From Methylobacter sp. S3L5C (GTDB taxonomy: Bacteria; Pseudomonadota; Gammaproteobacteria; Methylococcales; Methylomonadaceae), in assembly GCF_022788635.1 (NCBI RefSeq), contig NZ_CP076024.1:4689503-4753502 (forward strand): a stretch of DNA of 64,000 nt, read 5' to 3'. The position numbers and the translations under genes are program-made. This document shows, piece after piece, positions 16,734 through 25,767 of this stretch. The stretch's first letter is position 1, and each line of letters begins with the position of its first letter. The notes beneath the pieces were generated by a model. It was given only the letters and a program-made list of their open reading frames with translations. It was not told where the DNA came from and made no database searches.

Positions 16734-16961
16734 GGTATCTCCTTGATGTATTTAGCCGGTCAGTATAAAAGAAAAAATAGCAGAATAACAATGGTCTTGC
16801 GTAATTGACCCTAAAAATCGAAAAACCGCATTAACGATAATTCCATGAGTCACAACCATGATAAAAGTATCCACAAAGATAATGTAAAGGCCAACTTATC
16901 GGCCCAAGGCGAATGAATTACCTATAGAAATCCCCAGCAGGATACTTATTTTAATAGGACC

Positions 16962-18899
16962 TTATTTATTGGCGCGATGATCAATAATTTCTTCAACTAC
17001 CGACGGATCCGCCAGTGTGGAGGTATCGCCCAGATTATCCAGTTCATTAGCGGCCACTTTTCGCAAAATACGGCGCATGATTTTACCTGAGCGGGTTTTG
17101 GGTAAACCGGGAGCCCATTGAATAATATCAGGATTGGCAATGGCACCAATTTCTTTTCTAACCAAATCAACCAACTCTTTTCTCAGTGCTTCCGAGGGCT
17201 CAATGCCAACATTCAACGTCACATAAGCGTAAATTCCCTGACCTTTAATATCATGCGGATAACCGACAACAGCAGCTTCTGCGACTTGTTCATGCAACAC
17301 CAAGGCACTTTCAATTTCTGCCGTACCCATTCTGTGGCCCGACACATTAATCACATCATCGACACGCCCGGTAATCCAGTAATAACCATCTTTATCCCGA
17401 CGTGCACCATCACCGGCAAAATAATAACCGGGATAGTTTTTAAAATACGTATCAATAAAGCGAGGATGATCCCCATATATTGTCCGTGCCTGACCTGGCC
17501 ATGGGCTACTGATGACCAAAATACCTTCTGCGACACCGTCCATAATGGCACCCTGATTATCCATGATTTCCGGCTTGATACCGAAAAATGGCAAGGTTGC
17601 CGAACCCGGTTTTAAAGCAGTAACACCGGGCAACGGGGTGATTAATATGCCACCCGTTTCAGTTTGCCACCAGGTATCCATGACCGGACATTGCCCGTTA
17701 CCAACGACGTGGTAATACCATTCCCATGCCTCCGGATTAATAGGCTCGCCGACACTACCCAAAATACGCAGACTGCTACGATCCGTGCGGGTAACAAAGT
17801 CATTACCCTGAGCCATTAATGCACGAATTGCCGTTGGTGCGGTATAGAAAATATTGACCTGATGCTTATCAATCACTCGCCAAAAACGATCTGCTTCAGG
17901 ATAAGTAGGTACACCTTCAAACATCAAAGTGGTCGCGCCGTTGCACAAGGGCCCGTAAATCATATAAGAATGCCCGGTAATCCAACCTATGTCGGCAGTA
18001 CACCAATAGATATCACCGTCATGATAATCAAACACATACTTATGGGTCATGGCCGCATATAACAAATACCCCCCGGTGGTATGCACAATACCCTTGGGTT
18101 TACCCGTCGAACCGGATGTATACAAGATAAACAAAGGATCTTCAGCATCCATAGCTTCAGCGGGACAGTCAACTGAAGCCTTTGCCATTGCCTCGTGATA
18201 CCAGATATCACGGCCATTCTGCCAGTCAATGGTGCTGGCGGTATTTTTTATAACAATGACTTTTTGAAGCTGTGGACAAGAAGTCGCTGCCAGGTCAACA
18301 TTGGCTTTAATCGGTGTCGTTTTACCGCCACGATAACCTTCATCCGCGCAAACGACATACTTGCAATTTGAATCCAGTATCCGGTCTTTTAAAGCATCCG
18401 CCGAAAATCCGCCAAAAACAATCGAGTGCACGGCACCAATCCTTGTACAGGCCAGCATTACCGTTGCCGACTCGCTAATCATGGGCAAGTAAATACAAAC
18501 CCGGTCACCTTTTTTAACACCCTGCGTTTTTAAAACGCTGGCAAATTTACAAACGTCCTCATGCAATTGCCTATAAGTAATTTTTTTATCATGAGAAGGG
18601 TTATCGCCTTCCCAGATAATAGCCACCTGATCACCGCGCGTTTCAAGATGACGATCAATGCAGTTGACACTCACGTTAAGTTTCCCGCCGGCAAACCAAC
18701 GTATAATGCCTTTTGAATAATCACAATCCATAACGCTATCCCAGCGCTTGCTCCAAACTAAAAATTGCTCCGCCTGCGCTGCCCAAAAAGCTTCCGGCTT
18801 ATCAATCGAATGTTGATACATAGTTTTATAGGTTTCGGCAGTAATATGCGCCTGAGCGGCCATGGCTGGTTTTACATCATAAATCTTAAAGTCTGACAT
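16962..18899 (-). CDS. acsA: Acetyl-CoA synthetase
   Basis: AMP-forming ligase that converts acetate, ATP and CoA to acetyl-CoA through acetyl-adenylate. 645 residues, the usual ~650. Motifs: P-loop-like [14 protein letters not shown], substrate and adenylate-binding [10 protein letters not shown], the hinge region [18 protein letters not shown], and the C-terminal [13 protein letters not shown] whose Lys is the conserved catalytic and acetylation-regulated residue. It lies upstream of mtdB on the same strand but 228 bp away, so a separate promoter is likely. In a methanotroph it would let the cell use or recover acetate. Confidence 0.95.
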   Translation of the reverse strand: MSDFKIYDVKPAMAAQAHITAETYKTMYQHSIDKPEAFWAAQAEQFLVWSKRWDSVMDCDYSKGIIRWFAGGKLNVSVNCIDRHLETRGDQVAIIWEGDNPSHDKKITYRQLHEDVCKFASVLKTQGVKKGDRVCIYLPMISESATVMLACTRIGAVHSIVFGGFSADALKDRILDSNCKYVVCADEGYRGGKTTPIKANVDLAATSCPQLQKVIVIKNTASTIDWQNGRDIWYHEAMAKASVDCPAEAMDAEDPLFILYTSGSTGKPKGIVHTTGGYLLYAAMTHKYVFDYHDGDIYWCTADIGWITGHSYMIYGPLCNGATTLMFEGVPTYPEADRFWRVIDKHQVNIFYTAPTAIRALMAQGNDFVTRTDRSSLRILGSVGEPINPEAWEWYYHVVGNGQCPVMDTWWQTETGGILITPLPGVTALKPGSATLPFFGIKPEIMDNQGAIMDGVAEGILVISSPWPGQARTIYGDHPRFIDTYFKNYPGYYFAGDGARRDKDGYYWITGRVDDVINVSGHRMGTAEIESALVLHEQVAEAAVVGYPHDIKGQGIYAYVTLNVGIEPSEALRKELVDLVRKEIGAIANPDIIQWAPGLPKTRSGKIMRRILRKVAANELDNLGDTSTLADPSVVEEIIDHRANK

Positions 18900-18937
18900 T
18901 TATAATTCCGGTGATGTCTGAAAGCAGAGCTAACTCT

Positions 18938-19099
18938 AGGAGGCTGTCCGAGCATAGAGAACCTACTGCGGAAAAGCTGTTTTGGCTATATTTTCCGCTC
19001 ATTTTCGTTTAATAGAACAACTATTTGCCTCAACTGACCAAAAAATTTGACTCAAAATAGCTTCCCCTCGCTACAGTTCCTATTCTCGGACAGTCTCCT
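18938..19099. mobile_element. 162-bp fold-back (MITE-like) element, copy 1
   Basis: Terminal inverted repeats begin AGGAGGCTGTCCGAG at the left and end CTCGGACAGTCTCCT at the right; similarity between the halves extends ~50 bp inward. A 162-bp element of the same sequence family lies at 57871-58032 in the opposite orientation, and a decayed copy lies at 49258-49375. The left end abuts TA and the right end TG, whereas copy 2 has TA on both sides. It encodes no protein. TA targets and long inverted repeats fit a non-autonomous relative of an IS630/mariner-type element, but no such transposase is in the window. Confidence 0.8.
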
Positions 19100-19262
19100 G
19101 GTAAATTGAATGCCTGATTGCACAGTTGTTTATTTACAATCATAAGAACGAGCTTATGTATTCATCCTGTTCAAAAGATTCGAATAATTTTGGGCGGACA
19201 CATAAGTCAGCCCCTACGGTTAATTTGATAATACCGATATTTTGCGACTTGTTCCGCTTTAA

Positions 19263-20681
19263 TCAGCGCACTTGGCCAGATTTCGCCAATTTGCTGTGCT
19301 GCATTGAATAACCAAAATAGACAATCAAACCGATAACCAGCCAGATAAGGAAACGCAGCCAGGTGATACCCGGCAGAAATGCCATTAGGGCTCCACATGA
19401 CAGCATACCCAACACAGGAAACAAGGGACTGAGTGGCGAACGAAAAGGCCGCACCATGTCCGGTTTGGTAATACGCAGAACGATCACCCCTAAACACACC
19501 AGCACGAATGCTGCCAAAGTACCAATATTAACCAGTTCGGCCAAATCGCCCAACGGCATAAAACCTGCAACAAGGGCCATAATAACGCCGCAAAGCACAA
19601 TAACACGTACCGGCGTTTGAGTATCGGGGTCAACTTTGTTAAAAAAAGATGACAACAAGCCATCCCGCGACATCGCGAAGATAATACGTGTCAAGCCGAA
19701 GTACAACACCAACATAACCGTAGTAAGACCTGCGATAACACCGGTTGAAATCAGTGCCGATGCCCAGTTGTAACCCAGCAGAGTTAGTGCATGAGAAACA
19801 GGAGAGGAAACATTCAGATCAGAATAGTGGACGATACCGGTCAGTAATCCCGCGACTATAATATAAATAACGGTACAAAAAACCAGTGAGGCAACGATAC
19901 CAAAAGGCAGGTCTCGTTGCGGATTTTTGGCTTCTTCAGCGGCAGTAGACACCGCATCAAAACCCACATAAGAAAAAAACACCAGCGATGCGCCTGCCAA
20001 AACGCCGGTTGTTTTTCCGTCAGGCAAGGTTTGAAACCAGCCAAACGGCATAAAAGGATCCCAATTTGCCGGGTGAACATTGAATACCGCAACACCGATA
20101 AATACAGTGATGGTAATGAGCTTAACAACGACCATGACATTATTGGCTTTGGCGCTATGTTTTACCCCCACAATTAACAGGCACATTAACAGCAGGATAA
20201 TAGCGAAAGCCGGTAAATTGATAATGCCACCAAGCTTGGGTGCTTTTGTAAGTACCTCCGGTAATGGCAGTCCGATTGCCGTGAGTGCATTATTAAAATA
20301 ACCGGACCAGCCGTTGGCGACTGCTGCCACTGAAATACCATATTCCAATAACAAATCCCAACCGATAATAAAAGCAATCAACTCGCCAAAAGCCGCATAA
20401 CTATAACCATAAGCACTACCACAACCACCGACAGACGATGACAACTCGGCATAAGAAAGTGCCGCGAAGGCGCAGGCAATACCCGCAATAATAAACGATA
20501 AAATGACAGCAGGACCGGCTTGCGTTGCGGCAGCAATACCCGTCAAGACAAAAATACCCGTGCCTATAATCGCACCTACGCCGAGAAAAGCCAGATCCCA
20601 TGCCGACAGGCAACGCTTAAGTACGTGATCCTGATCATCATGCGAAACGACTGGTTTTGTACGAAAAATTTGCAGCGACAT
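19263..20681 (-). CDS. APC-superfamily amino-acid permease
   Basis: Inner-membrane secondary transporter, 472 residues with about 12 hydrophobic helices. The first helix has GVGAIIGTGIFVLTG, the substrate-binding unwound segment of APC permeases, preceded by a short charged N-terminus. Later GFDAVSTAAEEAKNPQRDLP is the typical helix 6-loop signature, and DPDTQTPVRVIVLCG follows helix 8. These features match the cationic amino-acid transporter (CAT/YfnA-like) group, which imports amino acids with protons; the exact substrate cannot be told. It stands alone, with the MITE copy 1 downstream between it and acsA. Confidence 0.85.
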   Translation of the reverse strand: MSLQIFRTKPVVSHDDQDHVLKRCLSAWDLAFLGVGAIIGTGIFVLTGIAAATQAGPAVILSFIIAGIACAFAALSYAELSSSVGGCGSAYGYSYAAFGELIAFIIGWDLLLEYGISVAAVANGWSGYFNNALTAIGLPLPEVLTKAPKLGGIINLPAFAIILLLMCLLIVGVKHSAKANNVMVVVKLITITVFIGVAVFNVHPANWDPFMPFGWFQTLPDGKTTGVLAGASLVFFSYVGFDAVSTAAEEAKNPQRDLPFGIVASLVFCTVIYIIVAGLLTGIVHYSDLNVSSPVSHALTLLGYNWASALISTGVIAGLTTVMLVLYFGLTRIIFAMSRDGLLSSFFNKVDPDTQTPVRVIVLCGVIMALVAGFMPLGDLAELVNIGTLAAFVLVCLGVIVLRITKPDMVRPFRSPLSPLFPVLGMLSCGALMAFLPGITWLRFLIWLVIGLIVYFGYSMQHSKLAKSGQVR

Positions 20682-21029
20682 GTTTTAAGATCTCTCGTGT
20701 GTAGTTGAACAAGAATTTAGAAGTAGCGAATAAATATCACCCATTTATATAGCGCCAGATTATAACGCACACACAGTTAATCGCGGTAATACTCAAAAAA
20801 GCCGTTAAGCATCAGAAAAACTGACAACAAACAGGCTATTTACATAGCATGCAGAGGTTTTATTTTGAATTTTTTTATTTTATAGTTGTAAATTTCTGTT
20901 AATGGTTTATTGAAGCAGCCCATGATAAAATATAACCCTACAAATTGGCATTAATCGTGATGTAGTATTAACCAATGCTGATTATTAAACCACGCGTTAT
21001 TTTATAGTGTTACTGAGAAAATTATTTTA
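20682..21029. promoter_or_regulatory. Divergent promoter region, permease and L,D-transpeptidase
   Basis: About 350 bp of AT-rich DNA between two divergently read genes, so it must hold both promoters. TATAAC- and TATAAT-like sequences are frequent and no single -35/-10 pair stands out. No hairpin leader or recognised operator was found. Confidence 0.35.
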
Positions 21030-22298
21030 ATGAAAATCCGTACCCTCTTTGTTTGTTCATTGTTATTGCTAGCTGTCGTTGGTAATGTTTGTGCTGCAAC
21101 TTATAATTTGCCGGAAGTTAACGGTGACAGAGTTGTTGCTTCGTCAACAGGAGATACTGTCACAATAACAGTAGATCATGACCAAACGTTATTAGATATT
21201 GCCAGACATTTTAATCTGGGACAAACAGAAATAGTCACTTTAAATCCCAATCTTGATCGCTGGCTTATTAAAAAAGATACTGTTGTACGCTTGCCAAATC
21301 GACGTATTTTACCGGACAGCCCTCATGAAGGTATTACGTTAAATATTGCTGAATATCGCATGTACTATTATCCTGCCAACCAACCAGGCACAGTAAGATC
21401 TTACGCACATGGCGTAGGCAGACAAGACTGGCAAACCCCATTGGGTAAGACCACTGTTTCAAAAAAAGTGAAAGATCCCTCATGGCATCCACCTGAATCA
21501 ATCAGACGCGAGCATGCGGCAAACGGCGATCCTTTACCGGTTGTCGTCCCACCTGGCCCCAACAACCCTTTAGGCGCTTACGCCTTGTATCTCAATCTTC
21601 CAGGGGATTATCGAATTCATGGAACTGACGTTGATAAAATTTTTGGCATAGGTATGCAAATAACGCATGGCTGTGTACGGATGTACCCTGAAGATATCGA
21701 AGCTTTATATAATTCAGTTCCGCTGGGAACTTCAGTTTATATTGTTAAACAACCCGTCAAGGTTGGCTGGTTAAATAATACCCTTTATGTTGAAGCCCAT
21801 CCTGATTTGGAAGGTGAAGAAAAAACTCAGGATCAACGCTATGCAGCCGCTTTAAGCCTTATTCAAAAAGCCAATAATGATGAGCTTCCAGAGTTTGACC
21901 AGGTAGCTTTAAACAAGGCACTTAAAGATTTGGATGGAACACCTGTACCTCTTTATGAAAGATTACCTCCATTGGAAGGAGAAATACCCTTCATTGAACC
22001 AGAGCCTATTCCAGAACCCATCGCTAAAATCAAAAAGCCGACTCCAGTCATTGTGACTAAAACTAAAAAACCGGCGGCAACAATAACGACCAAGAATTCA
22101 AAACCCGGATCAGTAACCACAACTAAAAACACTAAAAAATTACCGGCAATTACCGTTAAATCGAAAAAACAAGAACCAGTAACAACCGCTAAAAGTAAAA
22201 AGCAAGTAACAACGACTACCAGTAAGACCAAGAAAGCAGTGCCTAAAACAGTCACTAAAAGCCAGAACAATCAGGCTGGTTATTATCGTGGATCTTAA
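21030..22298 (+). CDS. L,D-transpeptidase (ErfK/YbiS/YcfS/YnhG type) with Lys/Thr-rich tail
   Basis: Periplasmic enzyme that makes 3-3 peptidoglycan cross-links or attaches lipoprotein to peptidoglycan. 422 residues. Signal peptide ~1-23; a LysM-like segment (~50-90: DHDQTLLDIARHFNLGQTE); YkuD catalytic domain (~100-250) with YRIHGTD and the catalytic Cys in QITHGCVRMYPEDIE. The last ~90 residues are an unusual low-complexity tail of KKP, TKTKK and TTTKS repeats, strongly basic, which could bind anionic wall or lipid polymers. ErfK-type enzymes normally end near residue 310-330. A strong terminator follows. Confidence 0.9.
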   Translation: MKIRTLFVCSLLLLAVVGNVCAATYNLPEVNGDRVVASSTGDTVTITVDHDQTLLDIARHFNLGQTEIVTLNPNLDRWLIKKDTVVRLPNRRILPDSPHEGITLNIAEYRMYYYPANQPGTVRSYAHGVGRQDWQTPLGKTTVSKKVKDPSWHPPESIRREHAANGDPLPVVVPPGPNNPLGAYALYLNLPGDYRIHGTDVDKIFGIGMQITHGCVRMYPEDIEALYNSVPLGTSVYIVKQPVKVGWLNNTLYVEAHPDLEGEEKTQDQRYAAALSLIQKANNDELPEFDQVALNKALKDLDGTPVPLYERLPPLEGEIPFIEPEPIPEPIAKIKKPTPVIVTKTKKPAATITTKNSKPGSVTTTKNTKKLPAITVKSKKQEPVTTAKSKKQVTTTTSKTKKAVPKTVTKSQNNQAGYYRGS

Positions 22299-22314
22299 GC
22301 TTTAATCGTGCTTG

Positions 22315-22358
22315 AAAAGTCCGTAATTCGCTATCTGAATGATGATTTACGGACTTTT
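22315..22358. terminator. Terminator-like hairpin, bidirectional
   Basis: Perfect 12-bp arms AAAAGTCCGTAA (22315-22326) and TTACGGACTTTT (22347-22358) with a 20-base loop. It lies between the converging L,D-transpeptidase and rlmA genes; A and T tails fit termination on both strands. Confidence 0.75.
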
Positions 22359-22384
22359 ACCCTTCGCAAAAAAATATGTTTTAC

Positions 22385-23254
22385 TTAAGTGGTTTCAATA
22401 TCTACTGTTTTTGCAAACAACGTCAATATAAAGTCGGTTTCAATTTCCAGTTCTGAAATGGCGCTTAAGGCTTGCTGAACACTTGCATTAGCTCGCCATG
22501 CAAAAGGTGTCATTTGTAATAGAGCCATTCTTTGCTGAGCATTTGGGGTAATCTTGTAACTAATCCTCTGTGTGACCAATTGATCAAAACCTTGTAAAAC
22601 CAAACTTTCTGAGGAATGTTCTTTTACCTCTGTATAGATAGATTTTTTTAACTGCCATAAATGACGAGGGCCAGGTGTGACAATAAGCAAATACCCGGAA
22701 GCTTTTAGCACCCGCTTAAGCTCGTCATCAGCTGATGGCGCAAATACCCTCAAGATAAAATCAAAACACTGATCTATATAGGGTAGTCGGTTTGAACTGG
22801 CAACGACAAATTGTGCTTCAGGCTGTTTTTTAGCAGCGGCGGCTACGGCAAACTTGGCAATATCAATACCATGTAAAGCAATCTTTTCACTGTGTTTATA
22901 ATGGCAGGCAATTTTCCGACTGTAATACCCTTCACCACAACCCAAATCCAAAAACTGCATACCCTCGCCTTTTGTGTTGTTGGCATCAATCATCATAGCC
23001 ACTGCTTTAGCTATCGGTTCATAAAACCCTGCCTCTAAAAACAGACGTCTGGCCATCATCATTTCCTTGCTATCGCCAGGCTCTTTAGAATGTTTATCTT
23101 GTACAGGTAACAGATTCAGATAACCTTCTTTGGCCAGATCAAAGCTATGTCGATTCTGACAGGCATAGTTTTTACCTGATTGATTTAGTTGCAGTGGCTC
23201 TCTACAAACCGGACAGAGATACAGGGTATTTGGCACTTCTATTACTTGTTGCAC
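22385..23254 (-). CDS. rlmA: 23S rRNA (guanine745-N1)-methyltransferase
   Basis: Methylates G745 of 23S rRNA with SAM. 289 residues from a GTG start. The N-terminal zinc ribbon has CPVC (near residue 14) and C..RH (NYACQNRHSFD), followed by the signature KEGYLNLL. The methyltransferase domain has motif I LDLGCGEGYYSR and the SDDELKRVLKASGYLLIVTPGPRHLWQLK stretch, here split by family-typical residues. Length and both domains match E. coli RlmA (269 residues). Downstream of the lipid operon but separated by a 180-bp repeat-bearing gap. Confidence 0.92.
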   Translation of the reverse strand: MQQVIEVPNTLYLCPVCREPLQLNQSGKNYACQNRHSFDLAKEGYLNLLPVQDKHSKEPGDSKEMMMARRLFLEAGFYEPIAKAVAMMIDANNTKGEGMQFLDLGCGEGYYSRKIACHYKHSEKIALHGIDIAKFAVAAAAKKQPEAQFVVASSNRLPYIDQCFDFILRVFAPSADDELKRVLKASGYLLIVTPGPRHLWQLKKSIYTEVKEHSSESLVLQGFDQLVTQRISYKITPNAQQRMALLQMTPFAWRANASVQQALSAISELEIETDFILTLFAKTVDIETT

Positions 23255-23361
23255 AGGAAAAAATTCGGTAGTTGCTAAAGGGATGCGGGTTACGATTTAA
23301 AACAATTATATTTTTAACCCGACTCATTAAAAACGGTAAATAGACAAAATTTTTATGAAAA

Positions 23362-23413
23362 CTTCGACACGAAAACACGAAGGACGACAAACTTTTATCT
23401 TCATGTCCTTCGT
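23362..23413. repeat. ACGAAG palindromic repeat, copy A (degenerate)
   Basis: TTCGACACGAAAACACGAAGG faces CTTCATGTCCTTCGT. One of five copies in this window of an imperfect palindrome whose consensus arm is TCACCACGAAGACACGAAG. This one lacks clean outer TCACCA ends. Confidence 0.6.
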
Positions 23414-23434
23414 AATAAATAAAAAGACTCAAAA

Positions 23435-24031
23435 TTAGCGACTATTTCGTACAGAACGCTTTAATACATCCCGGACTGAGCGCACATTTGACTCGGGTTC
23501 GGACAAAAGTAAGGTAAGTACGATTTCTTCAATAGCGGCAAGTATACAGATAACAGCGGCTAATCGAAATGGCCATGCCGGACCACCGAGAAACAACACG
23601 TACAATGATAGACCCATAGAGGCGACTGCAATCTTGACTCCCCAAGTATGGTAACTAGTAAAGCGCCCAAACTTGCTAAAACCTGCAATGGCCGGTAACA
23701 AGCAACTGGCGACAATCAAGCAGACAAAAACCAGCTCTCTACGAACGATCTCCGGCCATAACCACCAGCAACAAACAGCAATCGTTAGATAGGTAATGAC
23801 ATCCGCCCAGCTATCCAAGGTAGCACCAAACTGGGACACTTGCCCTGTCAACCTCGCGGCCAGACCATCCAATAAATCAGTTAAAAAAGCAATCGCCAAT
23901 AGCACCATAAAAGCAATGCCATAACCGTACCATGCCAGCAGCAACAAGCCGGGAGCAGCTACAAAACGAAATCCTGTCAGCAAATTAGGCAAGGTTAACC
24001 TCGACTGCGCTGTAAACAGTTTACTGTTCAT
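23435..24031 (-). CDS. CDP-alcohol phosphatidyltransferase family protein
   Basis: Integral membrane enzyme, 198 residues from the ATG at 24031, whose ATGA overlaps the stop of the upstream gene by 4 bp; an earlier in-frame start lies inside that gene. The active-site signature D-G-x2-A-R-x8-G-x3-D-x3-D is seen as DGLAARLTGQVSQFGATLDS followed by WAD. Five or six hydrophobic helices. The family moves a phosphatidyl group from a CDP-lipid to an alcohol (glycerol phosphate, serine, inositol phosphate); the acceptor is not evident here. Third gene of an operon with a CarS-like CDP-lipid synthase. Confidence 0.85.
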   Translation of the reverse strand: MNSKLFTAQSRLTLPNLLTGFRFVAAPGLLLLAWYGYGIAFMVLLAIAFLTDLLDGLAARLTGQVSQFGATLDSWADVITYLTIAVCCWWLWPEIVRRELVFVCLIVASCLLPAIAGFSKFGRFTSYHTWGVKIAVASMGLSLYVLFLGGPAWPFRLAAVICILAAIEEIVLTLLLSEPESNVRSVRDVLKRSVRNSR

Positions 24032-24780
24032 AAAGCAAATGAGGCGGCAAGTGGTGCATGATCGGAAAGCATGTGCCAAGGTGAATGAGTCAACCGGTCA
24101 CACGACACCGGAATTAGGCCACGATAATAAATACGATCCATCTGAAAAAAAGGCAACCAAACCGGAAAGGTACGGGCATGGTGTCCATGAGTTTGTAAAA
24201 AAATCTCATTTAAATCCAGATGATCGTGAAAAAGTCGCCCGGCTTGTCCCCGCCAATCGTTAAAGTCACCCGCGACAATTAATGGTGCGTCATGCGGCAC
24301 ATGACTGTCAATACGATCACACAATTTTCCTATTTGCAGGCGACGCTCTTTACCCATCAAACCAAAATGAATACACACAATATGGATATCCTGGCTGCTC
24401 TCAGGTAGGCGGATAATACCATGCAGAAGACTACGGCTGGCCCAGGGAAAGGGGGATACATTGATATTTTCCCAGCTCTCAAAAGGGTATTTGCTTAAAA
24501 GCGCATTACCATGATGGCCGGCATTATAAATTGCATTTTTTCCATAGGCAAAATGCGGCCAAACGCCTTCAGCAATAAACTCAATTTGTGACTGATCAGG
24601 CCAATGTTCGATATTTTTTTTATGACGACGATGCTCGCCTTGCATCTCTTGTAAAAACAACAAATCGGCATCCGCAGCGACCAACGCTTCACGAATCTGA
24701 TGTAAGACAAAGCCCCTGTTGCCGACATTAAAGCCTTTATGAATGTTATAAGTAAGTACCTTCAATTCTTTCTTTTTCAT
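24028..24780 (-). CDS. Endonuclease/exonuclease/phosphatase family protein (YbhP-like)
   Basis: 250 residues, cytoplasmic by sequence. DNase I-like fold: VLTYNIHKG at the start, the metal-binding Glu in LFLQEMQGE, HFGLMGKERR, the VAGDFNDWR motif and the final SDHAPL. The family covers Mg-dependent phosphodiesterases and phosphatases, including lipid phosphodiesterases. E. coli YbhP sits beside clsB (cardiolipin synthase), so its position between two phospholipid genes here is suggestive. Middle gene of a three-gene operon: 44 bp after the CarS-like gene, 4-bp overlap with the next. Confidence 0.85.
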   Translation of the reverse strand: MKKKELKVLTYNIHKGFNVGNRGFVLHQIREALVAADADLLFLQEMQGEHRRHKKNIEHWPDQSQIEFIAEGVWPHFAYGKNAIYNAGHHGNALLSKYPFESWENINVSPFPWASRSLLHGIIRLPESSQDIHIVCIHFGLMGKERRLQIGKLCDRIDSHVPHDAPLIVAGDFNDWRGQAGRLFHDHLDLNEIFLQTHGHHARTFPVWLPFFQMDRIYYRGLIPVSCDRLTHSPWHMLSDHAPLAASFAL

Positions 24781-24824
24781 AGCGACTTTACTATTCCTTG
24801 GAAGTGAGACAATTGGAGCTGTTT

Positions 24825-25328
24825 TTAATAGGGCTTATTACGAATATGTAACCGGTAAAGAATGGGTGAAAAAAATTCCTCACACAGAAAAAAAAGCACG
24901 ACAACCAAGGTAATATCAATAAAATCCAACCCTAACGGTTCTTTTAACAGATATAACGGCAACAATGTCTCCGGTATCGTATCAAACCCTCGCGCCTGAC
25001 TACTTTCAACCTTACCAAGTCGGCGCTTAACAAAGCTGGCCAGCATATCACCCAGCATTGAAAGCATACCAAACAATACCCCCGTTAAAGGTTCAAGCCC
25101 ACATAAAATTGCTATAACAGTCGTAATAAAAATGGCTGAAAAAAAACCTCGCCAAGTTTTAGTAATGCCTAACAAACGCTGACCATCACCTAAATAAAGC
25201 CCGTTATCTATTGGCATTGCCAAGCGGTTACCCAGAACTCTACTGGCAATAACTGGCGCACCATTAGCGACAAGAAGCAAAACCAAAGCCTGAAAAAGGC
25301 AATACCAACACAGTGACTGCAAAGGCAT
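24825..25328 (-). CDS. CarS-like CDP-archaeol synthase family (CTP:lipid cytidylyltransferase)
   Basis: 167 residues from the ATG at 25328 (a TTG two codons earlier is closer to the AAGGATAGGG ribosome site). Four or five membrane helices. The conserved centre has NGAPVIASR, DNGLYLGDGQRLLG, KTWRGFFSAI and a SMLGDMLASFVKRRLG block, as in the DUF46/CarS family. Archaeal CarS activates archaetidic acid with CTP. Bacterial members have no settled role and probably activate phosphatidic acid or a related lipid. First gene of an operon ending in a CDP-alcohol phosphatidyltransferase, which would use such a CDP-lipid. Confidence 0.8.
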   Translation of the reverse strand: MPLQSLCWYCLFQALVLLLVANGAPVIASRVLGNRLAMPIDNGLYLGDGQRLLGITKTWRGFFSAIFITTVIAILCGLEPLTGVLFGMLSMLGDMLASFVKRRLGKVESSQARGFDTIPETLLPLYLLKEPLGLDFIDITLVVVLFFLCEEFFSPILYRLHIRNKPY

Positions 25329-25767
25329 ATTCAACCCTATCCTTTTAACCTGGTTAAAATCCGGAGAGCGATAACTTAAACAATAATCATAAAAATTGAT
25401 TATCGGCTATATTAATATTAATTGCACTGTTACCAGTGTATTTACTGATAACCAACCCACCAGCACTTGCTCTTTAGCATTAGTTTCTCAAGGAGAACAT
25501 ATTGTAACCGTGACCATAACGACAAAATTTCCTGCTATATAAGTCTAATGATAAGTCTATTTATTGTGTATTAATTATAGCTAAAACGTTTGATTACAAC
25601 TGTTTCAAAAATACTTAAAATAGCCGCTATTTTTTAGTTGCTGCCAACCACAAAAAACATCAGGTATTACCTTGAATATAATAGTTTTCTAATATAAACT
25701 CACTGTCGCTCCATCATTATAAAAACTAGTATTATTAAACGGGGCAATTCTATCTTGAGGAGGATTT
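25329..25767. promoter_or_regulatory. AT-rich divergent promoter region before the multicopper oxidase
   Basis: About 440 bp between the CarS-like gene and the oxidase gene, read in opposite directions. The oxidase has a strong GAGGAGG ribosome site 6 bases before its ATG. TTGAAT and TATAAT-like boxes occur around 25672-25705. No clear CueR- or CopR-type operator palindrome was found. Confidence 0.35.
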
